6,425 bases of DNA, taken from CAYWNK01 sp047639615. GTDB lineage: Bacteria > Planctomycetota > UBA1135 > GCA-002686595. This document shows, piece by piece, positions 4,794-6,425 of the stretch. The DNA is taken from the NCBI GenBank assembly GCA_047639615.1, contig JBLIOL010000303.1, forward strand, positions 1-6,425. Reading direction: 5' to 3'. The notes under the pieces were generated by a model. It had not been told where the DNA came from. It made no database searches and saw only the letters and a program-made list of their open reading frames with translations. The first letter of the stretch is position 1, and every line of letters begins with the position of its first letter. The position numbers and the translations under genes are program-made.

Positions 4794-6368
4794 ATGAAAC
4801 GATCTCTCACTGCACTGCTGGCAGCTTGTCTGTTCGCCTCCTCCGCCCCGGCCCAGGACCTAGCTGTCTCCATCGTTGCTACCAACGGTGACTTCAACTA
4901 CTACGGCCAGTCAGGCGGCATCGCCGCCTACTCCATGGCAGGCACCTCCTGCAACGTGGGCAACCAGACCATCCTCTGGAACGACTCGGCCCGTCAGGCT
5001 CCGATGATCGCCCAGAGCATGTTCCGCATCACGCCGGAAGGTAGCTTCCACCAGCTGGGCTACTCCTGGCTCAAAGTCGGCTTCTGCGCGATTAACGAGA
5101 ACAGCTGTGGCAACTGCCAAAGCACCAACTGCGACACCCTCGGTCTCGGCTGCGCTGACACGTACGGTGCCGGCCTGAACGACGGCGCTGGCGGCGTTGC
5201 CCGCTGGCAGCTCCAGCCCACCACCGGCGCATGGCCGCCGAGCTGGGCCGGCCCCTCTGGCCCGCTGCCCCTGCGCGGCCGCCTGCAGGTGCCCACCGCC
5301 GAGATCGCCGACGCCGCTTCGACCTTCATTAGCGAGATCCACTACATCTCCGAAGACGACCACATGAACGGCAACGCGCGCAACAACGCCTCCTGGCGTG
5401 AAGTGCGCTTCCCGAGCCAAAACAACCCGCAAAACGTTGGCATGACCCAGCAGCAGGACCCGGCCATCTACGCATGGCAGGCCGAGCACCCCGACGTGCA
5501 GATCGAAGAGATCGTGATCACCGACGAAGGTGGCGCTGGCGTGCACGGCTACGTGCTGGTCGGCTCCAAGGCAACGGCTCTTGGCGGCGGTGTCTACCGC
5601 TACGACTACGTGGTTCACAACTTCAACTCGGACCTGAGCGTCGGTTCCTTCGCGCTCACCTCCGGCTGTGATGTTTCAGGCGCCACCAGCCGTGGCGTTG
5701 ATCACCACTCCGGTAGCCCGTGGGGCAACGATCCCTGGAGCTTCTCCAACAACAGCAACAGCCTGAGCTGGGACACCGAGACCTTCGCCCAGAACCAGAA
5801 CGCTAACGCTGTCCGCTGGTCCTTCGCCCGCACCTTCAGCTTCACCACCAACGCAGCGCCGGTCGCCGGCACCGCCACCGTGGGCATGTTCAAGAACGGC
5901 GCTAGCAACAACGTCGACGTGCTTGTACCCGGCAGCGACTGCTGCTCCGGCGGCAGCATCAGCAACTACTGCACCGCAAACGGCAACTCCGCCTCTGCTG
6001 GTGGCGCTGTCATCTCTGCGAACGGTACCCCCAACGTCAACGCGAACGACCTCTCGTTCCAGGTCACCGCGATGCCGTTCAACCAGGTTGGCTACTTCCT
6101 GATGAGCCAGAGCCAGGGCTTCGTTCAGAACTTCAGCGGCAGCCAGGGCAACCTCTGCCTCGGTTCACCGATCCTGCGCTTCAACACCAGCATCCTGGAC
6201 AGTGGCCCCTTCGGCTTCGTTCAGTTCGCTGTGGACAGCAACAGCCTGCCCAACAACGCGGTCTTCATGGCCGGTGACAGCTGGAACTTCCAGATGTGGT
6301 TCCGGGACAACAACCCGAACCAAACCTCCAACACCACCGCTGGCATCAACGTCACCTTCTGCAACTAG
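4794..6368 (+). CDS. Secreted Asn-rich, cysteine-containing protein with planctomycete-type C-terminal module
   Basis: The 524-residue protein begins with a clear Sec signal peptide: basic MKR, hydrophobic 5-15, and an APA|QD cleavage site after residue 20. LAAC at 9-12 resembles a lipobox but lies too near the N-terminus. The mature part has twelve cysteines (53, 98, 105, 108, 113, 120, 292, 383, 384, 393, 455, 523). Five are clustered as C-x6-C-x2-C-x4-C-x6-C at 98-120, so disulfides are likely. Residues 183-200 (HYISEDDHMNGNARNNAS) and 391-524 resemble conserved stretches I remember from uncharacterised planctomycete exported proteins. The C-terminal stretch recurs as a terminal module there. 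No catalytic motif is recognisable. About 50 asparagines are all AAC, suggesting strong expression. No Shine-Dalgarno precedes the ATG, but the next ATG (codon 48) would remove the signal peptide, so 4794 is well supported. It is probably monocistronic. Function unknown; a surface or matrix role is a guess. Confidence 0.9.
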   Translation: MKRSLTALLAACLFASSAPAQDLAVSIVATNGDFNYYGQSGGIAAYSMAGTSCNVGNQTILWNDSARQAPMIAQSMFRITPEGSFHQLGYSWLKVGFCAINENSCGNCQSTNCDTLGLGCADTYGAGLNDGAGGVARWQLQPTTGAWPPSWAGPSGPLPLRGRLQVPTAEIADAASTFISEIHYISEDDHMNGNARNNASWREVRFPSQNNPQNVGMTQQQDPAIYAWQAEHPDVQIEEIVITDEGGAGVHGYVLVGSKATALGGGVYRYDYVVHNFNSDLSVGSFALTSGCDVSGATSRGVDHHSGSPWGNDPWSFSNNSNSLSWDTETFAQNQNANAVRWSFARTFSFTTNAAPVAGTATVGMFKNGASNNVDVLVPGSDCCSGGSISNYCTANGNSASAGGAVISANGTPNVNANDLSFQVTAMPFNQVGYFLMSQSQGFVQNFSGSQGNLCLGSPILRFNTSILDSGPFGFVQFAVDSNSLPNNAVFMAGDSWNFQMWFRDNNPNQTSNTTAGINVTFCN

Positions 6369-6388
6369 GCCCTCAAAAGGCCTAAGTT
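6363..6388 (+). terminator. Hairpin overlapping the stop codon
   Basis: AACTAGGCC (6363-6371) pairs with GGCCTA (6379-6384) and GTT (6386-6388), with A6385 bulged and a 7-base A-rich loop. The TAG stop is inside the left arm. It is a candidate transcript-end structure, but no T-run follows, so intrinsic termination is uncertain. Confidence 0.35.
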
Positions 6389-6393
6389 AGCGT

Positions 6394-6413
6394 GGTGGCC
6401 CAAGCGGGCCGCC
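6394..6413 (+). terminator. Second GC-rich hairpin downstream of the secreted-protein gene
   Basis: GGTGGCCC (6394-6401) pairs with GGGCCGCC (6406-6413) around the 4-base loop AAGC, with one G-U pair inside. This is a compact, stable stem 26 bases after the stop codon. The window ends 12 bases later with no T-run visible. It may be a terminator or a 3'-end stabilising stem. Confidence 0.4.
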
Positions 6414-6425
6414 GGATGCTAGAAA

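Noticed and set aside
4818..4829. LAAC in the signal peptide as a lipoprotein lipobox
   Set aside because: Cysteine at position 12 leaves too short a hydrophobic segment before it, the hydrophobic stretch continues past it, and a good APA|QD site follows.
4911..5618. Minus-strand frame of 235 codons opposite the secreted-protein gene
   Set aside because: The Val/Ala/Gly-rich product mirrors the plus-strand codon pattern, while the plus strand encodes a signal peptide and conserved blocks.

Overview
This is a GC-rich bacterial window with five protein-coding genes and no RNA gene, CRISPR array or insertion sequence that I can see. It most likely comes from a member of the Planctomycetota. The main reason is the last gene: a secreted Asn/Ser/Gly-rich protein whose C-terminal ~130 residues (NYCTANGN..., GYFLMSQSQGFVQN, GSQGNLCLG, SWNFQMWFRD) look like a module I remember as common in planctomycete surface proteins. 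Weak or absent Shine-Dalgarno sites at several genes fit that assignment but do not prove it. The assignment rests on memory and was not checked by a search.

Layout. Positions 1-857 (minus strand) hold the N-terminal 285 codons of a Ste24-type M48 membrane metalloprotease, cut off by the left window edge just after its HEIGH zinc motif. Positions 854-2275 (minus) hold a 473-residue protein of about twelve Sel1 repeats. Its stop codon overlaps the protease start codon by four bases (ATGA), so the two form a translationally coupled operon. A 178-bp divergent intergenic region (2276-2453) follows. It contains a near-ideal G-quadruplex motif, an 8-bp palindrome and two mutually exclusive GC-rich hairpins beside a ribosome binding site. 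On the plus strand, 2454-2678 is a 74-residue five-cysteine protein (GTG start). One base later comes 2680-4551, a polytopic membrane protein with two [4Fe-4S] ferredoxin motifs, two further CxxxC motifs at membrane boundaries and a C-terminal TPR-like domain. A 242-bp gap with short repeats separates this from 4794-6368, the secreted cysteine-containing protein. It is followed by two hairpins at the window end.

How the genes may work together. The left operon pairs an integral-membrane protease with a cytoplasmic helical-repeat scaffold, which suggests the Sel1 protein supports or regulates membrane proteolysis. The central operon pairs a small putative metal-binding protein with a membrane iron-sulfur electron-transfer protein. 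By the positive-inside rule, the ferredoxin domain of that protein faces the cytoplasm and its TPR domain the other side. The secreted protein looks like an independent, well-expressed single gene. No complete defence, mobile or biosynthetic system is visible. The best candidate for something undescribed is the coupling of the five-cysteine protein with the ferredoxin-TPR membrane fusion.
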